Source: Fulvimonas sp. R45 (lineage in GTDB: Bacteria > Pseudomonadota > Gammaproteobacteria > Xanthomonadales > Rhodanobacteraceae). Taken from it: a DNA stretch of 64,000 bases. Made by a program: the position numbers and the translations under genes. Numbering within the stretch: the stretch's first letter is position 1; each line of letters starts with the position of its first letter. The notes beneath the pieces are model-generated. The model ran no database searches. It was given only the letters and a program-made list of their open reading frames with translations, and was not told the origin of the DNA. Shown here piece by piece: positions 1 through 7,684 of the stretch. The stretch covers positions 53,407-117,406 of the forward strand of contig NZ_JASERU010000013.1 in NCBI RefSeq assembly GCF_030504985.1, read 5' to 3'.

Positions 1-969
1 GCCCTGCTGGCGCTCCACCTCGTAGGCCGCGTACAGGAACAGCTTGTCCCTGACCAGCGGGCCGCCCAGGTAGCCGCTGACGTCGGTGTCCCAGCTGCCG
101 TTGTGCTCGTAGCGGCCGTACAGCTGGCCCTTCTTCGCGCCGCTGGCGTAGTAGGTGTTGGCCGTGTCCGCGCGCAGGAAGCGTGGCGTCCACGACACAT
201 GCGCGCCGAAATGCCACTCGTTGGTGCCGCGCTTGCCCACCTGGCTGATCACGCCGCCGTCGGAGCGGCCGTATTGCGCGCCGTAGCCGCCGGACAGCAC
301 CTCCTGCTGCTCGATCGCGTCGTAGGGCAGCTGCATGCCGCCGATGTTGGTCAGCGGGTTGCTGGTGTCGAAACCGTTGATGTAGTACGCGTTCTCGCTC
401 ACCGAGGAACCGCTGAACGACACCGCGCTGCCGAACGCCGGACTGCCGGCCACCACGCCCGGCGCCAGCATCGCCACCGCCTCGGCGCTGCGCGCCAGCG
501 GCAGCTTGGCCAGTTGCGTGGCGGTGACCACGGTGCGCGAGTCCACGCTGGTCACGTCGATCGCCGGCAACGCGTTGGCGTTGACCGTGATCGCGCCCAG
601 GTTCTTCGCGTTCGACGCCGCGGCGGCAGCCGCTTCGGCGAAGGACACCTGCGTGCTGGTGCCCACGCGCAGCTCCACGTTGTTGCGCGCATCCAGCACC
701 TGACCGTCGCGCATGAGGCTGACCGTGTAGTTGCCGATCGGCAGCGCCGACGCGTTGAAGCGCCCCTGCGCGTCCACCGGCACCTCGCGGACCAGGCCCG
801 ACGACGTGTTGCGGATATGCACCGTCTCGCCCGCGGTCGCGGGCGCCGTGCCGAAGATGTTGCCGGTGGTGGACTGCGCCAGCGCGGCACCGGTGCCGGC
901 CAGCGCCAGCGCGGTCGCCAGCAGGCTGCGCCGCAGGCGACGCGATCGGCTCGCTCGTACTGAATTCAT
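1..969 (-). CDS. TonB-dependent receptor, Oar-like (partial, N-terminal 323 residues)
   Basis: An outer-membrane TonB-dependent receptor whose 3' part lies beyond the left edge; substrate unknown. The minus-strand frame opens with MNSVRASRSRR, a hydrophobic segment and an ALAQ signal-peptidase site. A carboxypeptidase-like regulatory domain follows (about residues 33-110, with VPVDAQGRFNASALPIGNYTVSL). The plug domain has the stretches LPAIDVTSVDSRTVVTATQL, SENAYYINGFDTSNP and YGAQYGRSDGGVISQVGKRG, then the start of the barrel. The order and motifs match the complete receptor at 17746-20898, so the two are paralogues of the Oar/carboxypeptidase-plug class. The start at 969 is supported by a GGGGAGAG ribosome site just upstream. 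The frame is still open at position 1. Confidence 0.9.
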   Translation of the reverse strand, partial: MNSVRASRSRRLRRSLLATALALAGTGAALAQSTTGNIFGTAPATAGETVHIRNTSSGLVREVPVDAQGRFNASALPIGNYTVSLMRDGQVLDARNNVELRVGTSTQVSFAEAAAAAASNAKNLGAITVNANALPAIDVTSVDSRTVVTATQLAKLPLARSAEAVAMLAPGVVAGSPAFGSAVSFSGSSVSENAYYINGFDTSNPLTNIGGMQLPYDAIEQQEVLSGGYGAQYGRSDGGVISQVGKRGTNEWHFGAHVSWTPRFLRADTANTYYASGAKKGQLYGRYEHNGSWDTDVSGYLGGPLVRDKLFLYAAYEVERQQG

Positions 970-1121
970 CCCATGCTCTCCCCATGCGTGTACGCCGCGG
1001 AGACGACTCCGGCGGCTCGGCAGCGCGCTCCCCAAAGCGCGGCAGGCGAGGGCCTGCCAGGCACAGGCTAGGCCGAAGCAAAAGAAAATGTCAAACAATT
1101 GGAAGTTTCTGTTACTGACTA

Positions 1122-1151
1122 TTTGCTTTCATATGTAACATATATGGCAAA
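1122..1151. promoter_or_regulatory. 30-bp imperfect dyad, candidate operator
   Basis: Outer arms TTTGC (1122-1126) and GCAAA (1147-1151) enclose an AT-rich core in which CATAT and ATATG are also inverted. It lies about 150-180 bp upstream of the receptor start on the opposite strand. The sequence shows only the symmetry; a regulator is not identifiable from this window. Confidence 0.35.
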
Positions 1152-1184
1152 CACCTCGGTCCATAACTGACGTGGATCGATCTA

Positions 1185-1200
1185 TGTGAAAGCATTCACA
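1185..1200. promoter_or_regulatory. 16-bp inverted repeat TGTGAA-N4-TTCACA
   Basis: A perfect 6-bp inverted repeat with a 4-bp centre (AGCA). Size and symmetry suit a helix-turn-helix dimer; LacI-family operators have similar half-sites, which is the basis of the guess. It lies upstream of the receptor gene at 1-969. Confidence 0.35.
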
Positions 1201-1299
1201 ATACCGAGCAATTCGACCCGGAAAGGCCGGCGGATGGCATGTCGGATGCTTGCCCGCGCCACGCGGCGTCCGCCGCCGGCGCGGATGTCGCGGCGAGGA

Positions 1300-2010
1300 T
1301 CAGGCCTGTCGCCAGCCCGCCAGCACGGCGGGCAATCCGCGCATGTCGGCGAACACCCGCGCCACGCCCGCGGCGAGCAGCGCGTCGGCATGGCCATGGC
1401 CGGCGGAAGCCGGCGCGTAGCCGAACACGGTGGCGCCGGCGGCGAGGCCGGCGCGGGCGCCGGTGACGGTGTCCTCCACCACCGCGCAGCGCACGGGCGG
1501 CACGCCCAGCGCCGCGGCGGCGGCCAGGTACACGTCCGGGTGCGGCTTGCCGCGCGGCTGTTCCTGCCCACTGAAGACACGGCCGGTGAAGCAGTCGAGC
1601 AGGCCGATCTTCGCCAGCTGCAGCTCGACCTTGTGCCGGTCGGCGCCGGACGCCACCGCGATGCGGCCACCCAGCGCCGCATGCAGTGCGCGCACGGCGC
1701 CGGTGGCGCCGGCGACTTCCACCAGCTCCAGCGCCAGCGCCGCGTTGCGCCGCTGGCGGAACTGCTCCAGCCAGGCCTCGGTGAGCGCGACGCCGGTGCG
1801 CGCCTCGATCAGCGCCGCCTCGTCGCGCACCATCTTGCCGACGAACACGCGCATCGTCTCCGCCAGGCTGATCGCCCAGCCCAGCTCGCCGAGCATCTCG
1901 GCCAGCACGCGGTTGACGATGGGTTCGGAATCGACCAGTACGCCGTCGCAGTCGAACAGCACGGCATCGAAGGGCAGGCCAGAGGCGGCACGGGCGGGTT
2001 CGGGCGGCAT
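1300..2010 (-). CDS. HAD-superfamily hydrolase (beta-phosphoglucomutase/phosphatase-like)
   Basis: A cytoplasmic haloacid-dehalogenase family phosphatase or phosphomutase of 236 residues; the substrate cannot be read from the sequence. Motif I is FDCDGVLVDSEP near the N-terminus (nucleophile Asp and acid Asp). Motif II is in IAVASGADRHKV, motif III is the Lys of GKPHPDVYLAAA, and motif IV is VVEDTVTGARAGLAAG. The helical cap between motifs I and II is typical of subfamily I (YcjU/PgmB/GPH type). The start at 2010 (MPPEPARAASGLPFD) is four bases beyond the stop of the upstream NTF2-like gene, so the two are probably one transcript. A longer open frame upstream lies inside that gene and is rejected. 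Confidence 0.85.
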   Translation of the reverse strand: MPPEPARAASGLPFDAVLFDCDGVLVDSEPIVNRVLAEMLGELGWAISLAETMRVFVGKMVRDEAALIEARTGVALTEAWLEQFRQRRNAALALELVEVAGATGAVRALHAALGGRIAVASGADRHKVELQLAKIGLLDCFTGRVFSGQEQPRGKPHPDVYLAAAAALGVPPVRCAVVEDTVTGARAGLAAGATVFGYAPASAGHGHADALLAAGVARVFADMRGLPAVLAGWRQA

Positions 2011-2014
2011 GCGC

Positions 2015-2395
2015 TCAGTCGCTGTGGTCGGCGACGTGCACCAGCAGGCCGTCGCGTTCGCGGAACTCGCTGCGCCCCGGCATGGCGATGGACTGGCCGG
2101 CGCGCACGCCGTTGGGCAGGTCCACCGCGAAGGTGCCTTCGAAGAAGACCTGCACGTAGGCCGTGCCATCCTGCTGGTGGTAGCCGGTGATGGTCTGGCG
2201 GCGCGCGGAGAACAGGTGGCGCGAATTCTCCGCCAGCCGTCGGAGCTCCTCGATGCCCAGCGTGCGCACGCTGAGCCGGCCGGCGGTGTAGTTCTCGAAC
2301 ACCACCTCGCGGTGCACGGCGGCGAGCATGGCGTCCACGTCCATGCGGTTGTAGGCGGCGAGGTAGCGGTCGATCAGCTCGCGCATGCGAGGCAT
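2015..2395 (-). CDS. NTF2-like/SnoaL-like small protein
   Basis: A 126-residue single-domain protein with the cone-shaped alpha+beta barrel pattern of the NTF2/SnoaL superfamily: helix MRELIDRYLAAYNRMDVDAM followed by strands VVFENYTAG, TITGYHQQDGTAYVQVFFEGTFAV and a C-terminal FRERDGLLVHVADH. Members are small enzymes or ligand-binding proteins, and no specific function can be given. It sits directly upstream of the HAD hydrolase. Two in-frame ATGs (2395 and 2386) compete; neither has a clear ribosome site because the leader is a C-rich triple repeat (2398-2424). Confidence 0.75.
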   Translation of the reverse strand: MPRMRELIDRYLAAYNRMDVDAMLAAVHREVVFENYTAGRLSVRTLGIEELRRLAENSRHLFSARRQTITGYHQQDGTAYVQVFFEGTFAVDLPNGVRAGQSIAMPGRSEFRERDGLLVHVADHSD

Positions 2396-2397
2396 CC

Positions 2398-2424
2398 GGG
2401 GGCGGCGGGGGCGGCGGGGGCGGC
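2398..2424 (+). repeat. Three perfect 9-bp tandem repeats (GGGGGCGGC)x3
   Basis: Three exact copies of GGGGGCGGC end to end, immediately upstream of the start of the NTF2-like gene on the minus strand. Three G5 tracts separated by CGGC could form a G-rich secondary structure. Slippage would change spacing in steps of nine bases without changing the frame. Confidence 0.85.
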
Positions 2425-2489
2425 CATTGCAGCACGCTCCCGCCGCGTCCGCCAGCCCGCCCCGCGCGACGCGGGGCGGGCCGGTTGCC

Positions 2490-4076
2490 TCAGTGCTTCA
2501 CGTTGTCGGTGGCCTCGATGAAGCGGGCGACGTTGTCGTGCAGCTTCTGCAGCGAGGGCAGGTGCGCGTACACCATGTGCCCGGAGGGGTACCACGCGTA
2601 GGAGATGTTCTTCTGCAGCGAAGCCGGGATCGGCAGGTGTTCCATCTCGTACTGCGCGGTGTAGAACGGCGTGGCCAGGTCGTAGTAGCCGCCGTTGAGC
2701 AGCACCTTGAGATCGGGGTTGGTCTTCATCGCCATCGCCAGGTCGCCCATCACGTTGAGCGCGCCGCCGTGGTGGTGGTGCTTCATGTCCCAGTGGTCGA
2801 TGTCGGCGAACAGGCGGTAGCTGCGGTGCTGGCCGAACTTCAGGTCCTTGCGCACGTAGTCGTTGAACGCGGCGACGTAGGCCGAGCTGATCGCCGAGGA
2901 CTGCGGGTCGTATTCCGATTCCTTGCCCATCGGGTCGAGCGTGGGGCCGGCGAAGCGGCTGTCGAGGCGGCCGGTGGTCTCGTCGCCCTGGGTCAGCAGC
3001 TCGTGCTCGAACATGCCGCCGGTGACGCGCAGGTTCGCCTTCAGCAGGTAGTCCACCGGCAAGCCGGTGTACTGGTGCAGCTTCTCGGCCACAGCCTGCT
3101 TGCGTGCGGGATCGAGCGTGCTGCCGGCCATCAGCGCGCTGGCGTATTCGCCGGTGGCGTAGCCCTCGACTTCCTTGAGGAAGCTGTCCAGGTCGGCCGG
3201 CGGCTGCGGCAGCTTGTGGTGGTAGTACGCGGTGGCGGCGAAGGTGGGCAGCGCCAGCTCGTAGGCCAGGTCCACGCCGGGGTTGCGCTCCGGGCCGTCG
3301 ATGCTGAGGTCGAAGTTGAGGATCTGCGAAAGCAGGACCACGCCGTTCAAATCGACGCTGTCCTCGTTCTCCAGGTCGTTCGCCAGCACTGCCGAGCGGG
3401 TGGTGCCGTAGCTTTCGCCGAACAGGTACTTGGGCGAGTTCCAGCGACCGTACTTCGACAGGAACCGGGTGATGAACTGGGCGAAGGCGTGGCCGTCGCC
3501 GTCCACGCCGTAGATCGCCTTCTTGCGCTCCTCCATCTGCTTGGCGCGCTTGGCCGGGTCCTTGTCGTCGGCGATCAGCCGGCTGAAGCCGGCGCCGGGC
3601 GCGTCGATGAACACCAGGTCGGTGGCGTCGAGCAGGCTGTAGTCGTTGTCGACCAACTGGTACGGCGCGGCCGGGGTGTGGCTGTCGTCGCTGGTGACCA
3701 CGCGCTTCGGCCCGAACGCGCCCATGTGCAGCCACACCGTGGCCGAACCGGGGCCGCCGTTGTAGACGAAGGTGATCGGCCGTTGGCCGGCCTGCGCGCC
3801 CTTCTTGAAATAGGCGGTGTAGAACATGCTTACCGTGGGCTCGTCTTCCTTGTCGCCGGTGCCGTGCAGCACCAGGGTGCCGGCCACGGCCTGGTAGGCG
3901 ATGCGCTTGCCCTCCACCGTCACCGAGCCCTCGCTGGTGGACGATTGCGGCTGCACCAGGGCGGCGTCGGACTGGTGCTGGTCGGCCGGTGACGACTTGT
4001 CGTGCGTGTCGCTCGCCATGCCGGCGGTGCTGAGCAGCAGGGCGGCCACGGCCGTGGCGAGGGGAAGCTTGCGCAT
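2490..4076 (-). CDS. Secreted serine carboxypeptidase, peptidase family S10
   Basis: An exported serine peptidase of 528 residues. It starts MRKLPLATAVAALLLS with a cleavable signal ending near GMAS. The oxyanion-hole region is FVYNGGPGSATVWLHMGAFGP (about 103-122). The nucleophile Ser is in LFGESYGTTRS (about 218-227). The acid and base are in GGYYDLATPF and YPSGHMVYAHLP near the C-terminus. Family S10 enzymes remove C-terminal residues from peptides. The start at 4076 is chosen because the nine residues upstream (MRSPEESPP) would precede a perfect signal peptide. It is monocistronic as far as can be seen, and peptide scavenging in the periplasm is the likely role. Confidence 0.9.
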   Translation of the reverse strand: MRKLPLATAVAALLLSTAGMASDTHDKSSPADQHQSDAALVQPQSSTSEGSVTVEGKRIAYQAVAGTLVLHGTGDKEDEPTVSMFYTAYFKKGAQAGQRPITFVYNGGPGSATVWLHMGAFGPKRVVTSDDSHTPAAPYQLVDNDYSLLDATDLVFIDAPGAGFSRLIADDKDPAKRAKQMEERKKAIYGVDGDGHAFAQFITRFLSKYGRWNSPKYLFGESYGTTRSAVLANDLENEDSVDLNGVVLLSQILNFDLSIDGPERNPGVDLAYELALPTFAATAYYHHKLPQPPADLDSFLKEVEGYATGEYASALMAGSTLDPARKQAVAEKLHQYTGLPVDYLLKANLRVTGGMFEHELLTQGDETTGRLDSRFAGPTLDPMGKESEYDPQSSAISSAYVAAFNDYVRKDLKFGQHRSYRLFADIDHWDMKHHHHGGALNVMGDLAMAMKTNPDLKVLLNGGYYDLATPFYTAQYEMEHLPIPASLQKNISYAWYPSGHMVYAHLPSLQKLHDNVARFIEATDNVKH

Positions 4077-4161
4077 GGGTGGGGATTCCTCGGGACTGCG
4101 CACGACGCGCGGAAGCCTGGCAGCTTAGGCGCCTCCGAGTGCCGCCTTCATACCCCAGAAG

Positions 4162-5010
4162 TCATGCCCCGCGCGTGAGCAGCGCCACCGCGAGCAGCGC
4201 CAGCGCCAGGCCGGCCAGGTTGACGCGCCCCAGCCGCTCGCGGAACAGCGCCAGGCCGACCAGCGCGCCCAGCGCCACCACGCCCAGGTTCATGCTGGCG
4301 AACACCCGCGCGGGGTCGTGCGGCAGTGCGCGGTGCGCGCGCAGGTAGAACAGGATGTTGCCGAAGTTGCACAGCCCCAGCAGCACGCCGCCGGCCAGGC
4401 CGCGCCAGCCGAAGCGCGTGCGCCGCGCCAGCTCGGTCGCGAACGCCACCACCAGCGCCAGCGCGAACATCGCCAGCAGCGCGGCGCCCAGCGGCACGCC
4501 GGCCGCGGCCACGCGCTTGAACAGGATGTCGATCGCGCCGAAGCCGGCGAACACCAGCAGCGGGTAGCCCCAGCGCGCCATGCCCTCGCCCGCGCCGCCG
4601 CGTTCCGTCCGCCACACCATGCCGGCCAGCGCCAGCAGGCCCAGCGTGCAGCCGGCCGCCTTCGCCGCGTCCAGCCGCTGGCCGAACAGCACGAACGCCG
4701 CCAGCAGCGAGACCAGCAGGGACAGCCGTTGCGCCGCGTCCGAACGCACGATGCCGGCGTGCCGCACCGAGGCGCCCAGCGCCAGGAAGATCGTCGGCAG
4801 CAGCACGCCCAGCCCGGCCAGCGCCAGCCACGGCGCGCCCGGCTGGCGCAGCGCATCCAGCGGCGGCCGCAGCACCAGCGCCGCCAGCGCGGCGGCGACG
4901 ACGTAGTTCCACGCCACCGCCTGGCCCACGTCGACGCCGGCCCGCCGCGCCAGCTTCAGCAGCACCGACACCAGCACGCTGCACAGCACGCTCAGCAGCA
5001 CGTAGACCAT
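4162..5010 (-). CDS. EamA/DMT-superfamily permease
   Basis: An inner-membrane protein of 282 residues with about ten hydrophobic segments in two repeated halves, as in the EamA drug/metabolite transporter superfamily. Typical segments are MVYVLLSVLCSVLVSVLLKL at the start, SLLVSLLAAFVLFGQRLD, and the C-terminal FASMNLGVVALGALVGLALFRERLG before a last helix. The substrate is unknown; family members export metabolites or drugs. The start at 5010 places the first helix at the N-terminus; in-frame codons further upstream give a basic, non-membrane leader and are rejected. It is divergent from the GNAT gene at 5115. Confidence 0.85.
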   Translation of the reverse strand: MVYVLLSVLCSVLVSVLLKLARRAGVDVGQAVAWNYVVAAALAALVLRPPLDALRQPGAPWLALAGLGVLLPTIFLALGASVRHAGIVRSDAAQRLSLLVSLLAAFVLFGQRLDAAKAAGCTLGLLALAGMVWRTERGGAGEGMARWGYPLLVFAGFGAIDILFKRVAAAGVPLGAALLAMFALALVVAFATELARRTRFGWRGLAGGVLLGLCNFGNILFYLRAHRALPHDPARVFASMNLGVVALGALVGLALFRERLGRVNLAGLALALLAVALLTRGA

Positions 5011-5114
5011 CGCGGGATTCCACAGCGAAACGGCTGGCGAGCGTACACCGGTTGCGCGCTTGCCGCGCCGGCGGTGGCGTGGAAGCATCCACGCGACCAC
5101 GCCCGGAACCCGCC

Positions 5115-5627
5115 ATGCAGATCAGGCCGCTCACCCCCGCCGACGCCCCGGCCTACCAGGCGCTGCGGCTGCTCGCGCTGCGCGAGAGCCCGGCCGCCTT
5201 CAGCGCCAGCCACGACGAGGAAGCCGGGCGCGACATTGCCGAGGTGGCCGCCCGGCTGGTGGCCGCCGACGGTTCCGTGCGCATGCTCGGCGCCTTCGAG
5301 GGCGACGTATTGGCGGGCTTCGTCGGTGTCCTCCATCCGCAGCGCGCCAAGCTGCGCCACGCGATGGAACTGGCCGGCCTGTACGTCGCCCCGGCGCACC
5401 GGCGGCGCGGTGTCGGCCGCGCCCTGCTGCACGCGGCCATCGCGCAGGCGCGGGCCACCCGCGGCGTGCGCCAGCTCAAGCTGGGCGTCAACGCCTCCAA
5501 CGCGGCGGCGCTCGCGCTGTATCGCGCCGCAGGGTTCGAGACCTACGGCGTGGAGCCTGCCGCGCTGGCGATCGACGGCCTATTCCACGACGAAGCGCTT
5601 TGCATGCTTCGCCTGCGCGACAGCTAG
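5115..5627 (+). CDS. GNAT-family N-acetyltransferase
   Basis: A 170-residue acetyl-CoA dependent acyltransferase. It begins MQIRPLTPADAPAYQALRLLAL, the usual beta1-alpha1 of GNAT proteins. The acetyl-CoA loop is VAPAHRRRGVGRALLHAAIAQA (Q/RxxGxG/A), followed by LKLGVNASNAAALALYRAAGFE, the conserved beta5-alpha4 region. The acceptor is not predictable. An in-frame ATG at 5052 would add a basic low-complexity leader that overlaps the divergent permease promoter, so 5115 is preferred. Confidence 0.88.
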   Translation: MQIRPLTPADAPAYQALRLLALRESPAAFSASHDEEAGRDIAEVAARLVAADGSVRMLGAFEGDVLAGFVGVLHPQRAKLRHAMELAGLYVAPAHRRRGVGRALLHAAIAQARATRGVRQLKLGVNASNAAALALYRAAGFETYGVEPAALAIDGLFHDEALCMLRLRDS

Positions 5628-5652
5628 ACATCGCCGCACCCGGGAACCCATT

Positions 5653-5698
5653 ATTTTGCCCGGGTGTTATTGACAATGTTTTTGACCCGGGCAAAATA
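5653..5698 (+). promoter_or_regulatory. Promoter embedded in a perfect 14-bp inverted repeat upstream of the DUF2239 gene
   Basis: TATTTTGCCCGGGT (5653-5666) and its exact reverse complement (5685-5698) are separated by 18 bp. Each arm itself contains the palindrome CCCGGG. A -35 hexamer TTGACA lies at 5670-5675 in the spacer, and a -10-like CAAAAT lies at 5692-5697 after 16 bp, inside the right arm. A protein on both arms would bracket the -35 and cover the -10, which suggests repression. The AT-rich block stands out in this GC-rich region. Confidence 0.7.
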
Positions 5699-5726
5699 GG
5701 CGGCCGGTCGAACCCGGAATTCCGCC

Positions 5727-6317
5727 ATGCCCACGCACGACACCCCCACCTGCACCGCCTTCGACGGCCATGCGCTGGTCGCCTCCGGCACGCTCGCCGA
5801 GGTGGCGCTGGCGGTGAGGCGCCTGCTCGACAGGCACCCGACCCATACGCCACTGGTCTTCGACGACGCCACCGGGCAGACGATGGAGATCGACTTCCGC
5901 GGCAACGCCGACGAGGTGCTGGCCCGCCTGCAGCCGGCGGCGGGCAACGATGCGCCGCGCGGCGCGGGGCGCCCCCGGCTCGGCGTGGTGGCGCGCGAGG
6001 TGACCCTGCTGCCGCGCCACTGGTACTGGCTGAACAGCCAGCCCGGCGGCGCCTCGGCCACGCTGCGCAAGCTGGTGGAGGAAGCGCGCCGCAGCAGCAC
6101 AGCGAAGGACCGCGCGCGCCTCGCCGGCGAAGCCGCCGACCGCTTCATGCGCGTGGTCGCGGGCGACCTCGCCGGCTACGAGGAAGCCTCGCGCGCGCTG
6201 TGGCGCGGCGACCGCGACGCCTTCAACCGCCTCACCCGCGGCTGGCCGAAGGACGTGCGCGAGCACGCTCGGCGGCTCGCCGCGATCGCGCGCGACGCCC
6301 AGGCCGAGGCCGGCTGA
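5727..6317 (+). CDS. DUF2239 family protein, candidate DNA-binding regulator
   Basis: A 196-residue protein of the DUF2239 family, cytoplasmic with no membrane segment. The N-terminal half (about 1-75) contains LVFDDATGQTMEIDFRGNADEVLARL. The conserved middle is GAGRPRLGVVAREVTLLPRHWYWL followed by QPGGASATLRKLVEEARR (about 80-120), then a helical C-terminus. The basic helix-rich middle looks like a nucleic-acid-binding segment. That is inference: the family has no established biochemical role known to me. The gene sits 28 bp behind the palindromic promoter at 5653-5698, which would suit autoregulation. It is followed by an MFS exporter 35 bp downstream, probably co-transcribed. Confidence 0.8.
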   Translation: MPTHDTPTCTAFDGHALVASGTLAEVALAVRRLLDRHPTHTPLVFDDATGQTMEIDFRGNADEVLARLQPAAGNDAPRGAGRPRLGVVAREVTLLPRHWYWLNSQPGGASATLRKLVEEARRSSTAKDRARLAGEAADRFMRVVAGDLAGYEEASRALWRGDRDAFNRLTRGWPKDVREHARRLAAIARDAQAEAG

Positions 6318-6352
6318 ACCTCCACCCGCACACGCCATCCGGAAAATTCCCC

Positions 6353-7636
6353 ATGCCTTCCCCACCCCGCGTCTCGCCGCTCGCCCTGCACGATTTCCGC
6401 CTGCTGTTCGGCGGCGGCGCGATCTCCGCCCTGGGCGACCAGTTCACCCTGGTCGCCCTGCCGTGGCTGGTACTCAAGCTCACCGGCAGCCCCGCCGCGC
6501 TCGGCCTGGTGCTGGCCACGATGGCGCTGCCGCGCGCGGCTTTCATGCTGGTCGGCGGCGCGGTGGTGGACCGCCTGTCGCCGCATTGCGTGCTGCTCTG
6601 GGCGCGCGCGGTCAACGCCCTGCTGGTCGGCCTGCTGACCGTGCTGGTGTTCGCCGGCGCGATCCGCATGCCGATGGTCTACGCGCTGGCGCTGGGCATC
6701 GGCCTGTCCACCGCCTTCGCCTACCCGGCCGGCTCCACGCTGCTGACCCGGCTGGTGCCATCGCAACAGCTGCAGCCGGCGAACGCGCTGATGATGGGCG
6801 CGCGCCAGCTGAGCCTGTTCGTGGGACCGGCGCTGGCGGGCCTGGTGATCGGCACCGGCGCCGCGGCGAACGCCGCGCACGGCATGCTGGACGCACGCGG
6901 CCTCGGCATGGCGTTCGGCATCGACACGCTGAGCTTCGCCTGCTCGCTGTCTGCACTGCTGCTGATCCGTGTCCGCGGCGACGGCCACGAACGCGCCCCG
7001 GCGCAGGGCGTGTTCGCCAACGTGGCCGCCGGCCTGCGCACGATCTGGGCCGACCTGCCGCTGCGCGCCTTCATGCTGTACGCGGCGGCGGTCTCGGTGT
7101 TCGTGGGCGGTCCGCTGCAGGTGGGCCTGCCGGTGCTGGCCGACACGCGGCTGGACCTGGGCGCGGCTTCGCTCGGCATCCTGATGACCGCCAACGGCGG
7201 CGGCATGCTGGTGGGCGGCTTCCTTTCCGGCCAGGTCAGCCGGCTGGCGCGCGGCCGGCTCGGCCTGATGGTGCTGGGCATCGACAGTCTCGCCGGCCTG
7301 GCGCTGGCCTCGCTCGCCTGGGACCACTCCACGGCGGTGGGCGCGGCCCTGCTGGCCGCCACCGGCGTGCTCGCCGGCATCGTGCAGATCGCCATCGTCA
7401 GCTGGATCCAGCGTCGCGTCGCGCCGGCGATGATGGGTCGCACGATGAGCGTGCTGATGTTCACCTTCATGGGCCTGGGCCCGCTGTCCGCGGCGATCGC
7501 CGGCAGCCTGTTGAAGCTCATGCCCCTGCCCGCGCTGTTCGCGGGCGCCGGCCTCGCGCTGACGACGATCGCGCTGTCCTGCATGACCAGCCCGTCCCTG
7601 CGCGGCATCGGCGCGCCGGCGCCGGCGCCCGCGTGA
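6353..7636 (+). CDS. MFS transporter, MFS_3/EntS-like exporter
   Basis: A 427-residue inner-membrane protein with about twelve membrane segments. It opens with LHDFRLLFGGGAISALGDQF, the typical first helix of the MFS_3/EntS-type exporters, followed by LPWLVLKLTGSPAALGLVLA. Members export siderophores, macrolides or other small molecules; the substrate here is unknown. The start at 6353 is 35 bp after the DUF2239 stop, so the two probably share the palindrome-controlled promoter. The C-terminus runs to 7636, facing the convergent glucanase gene. Confidence 0.88.
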   Translation: MPSPPRVSPLALHDFRLLFGGGAISALGDQFTLVALPWLVLKLTGSPAALGLVLATMALPRAAFMLVGGAVVDRLSPHCVLLWARAVNALLVGLLTVLVFAGAIRMPMVYALALGIGLSTAFAYPAGSTLLTRLVPSQQLQPANALMMGARQLSLFVGPALAGLVIGTGAAANAAHGMLDARGLGMAFGIDTLSFACSLSALLLIRVRGDGHERAPAQGVFANVAAGLRTIWADLPLRAFMLYAAAVSVFVGGPLQVGLPVLADTRLDLGAASLGILMTANGGGMLVGGFLSGQVSRLARGRLGLMVLGIDSLAGLALASLAWDHSTAVGAALLAATGVLAGIVQIAIVSWIQRRVAPAMMGRTMSVLMFTFMGLGPLSAAIAGSLLKLMPLPALFAGAGLALTTIALSCMTSPSLRGIGAPAPAPA

Positions 7637-7645
7637 ATGGTCGAT

Positions 7646-7678
7646 GCCGGCAGGTCCCGCCGCGCGGGGCCTGCCGGC
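7646..7678. terminator. GC-rich hairpin between convergent genes
   Basis: Arms GCCGGCAGG (7646-7654) and CCTGCCGGC (7670-7678), extended inside by CCC/GGG, lie between the MFS stop and the glucanase stop. No T-run follows on either strand, so a terminator role for both genes is inferred from position and stem strength. Confidence 0.5.
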
Positions 7679-7684
7679 GATGGA

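Larger units (their letters stand above)
970..1299. promoter_or_regulatory. AT-richer control region upstream of the first TonB-dependent receptor
   Basis: About 330 bp without a supported gene, between the receptor start and the stop of the HAD hydrolase. The part from 1080 to 1205 is much more AT-rich than its surroundings and holds two dyads, listed separately. This is where the minus-strand promoter of the receptor is expected. No confident -35/-10 pair could be fixed. Confidence 0.5.

Noticed and set aside
2385..3992. 535-codon plus-strand frame
   Set aside because: It is antisense to the S10 peptidase gene and is a composition artefact.
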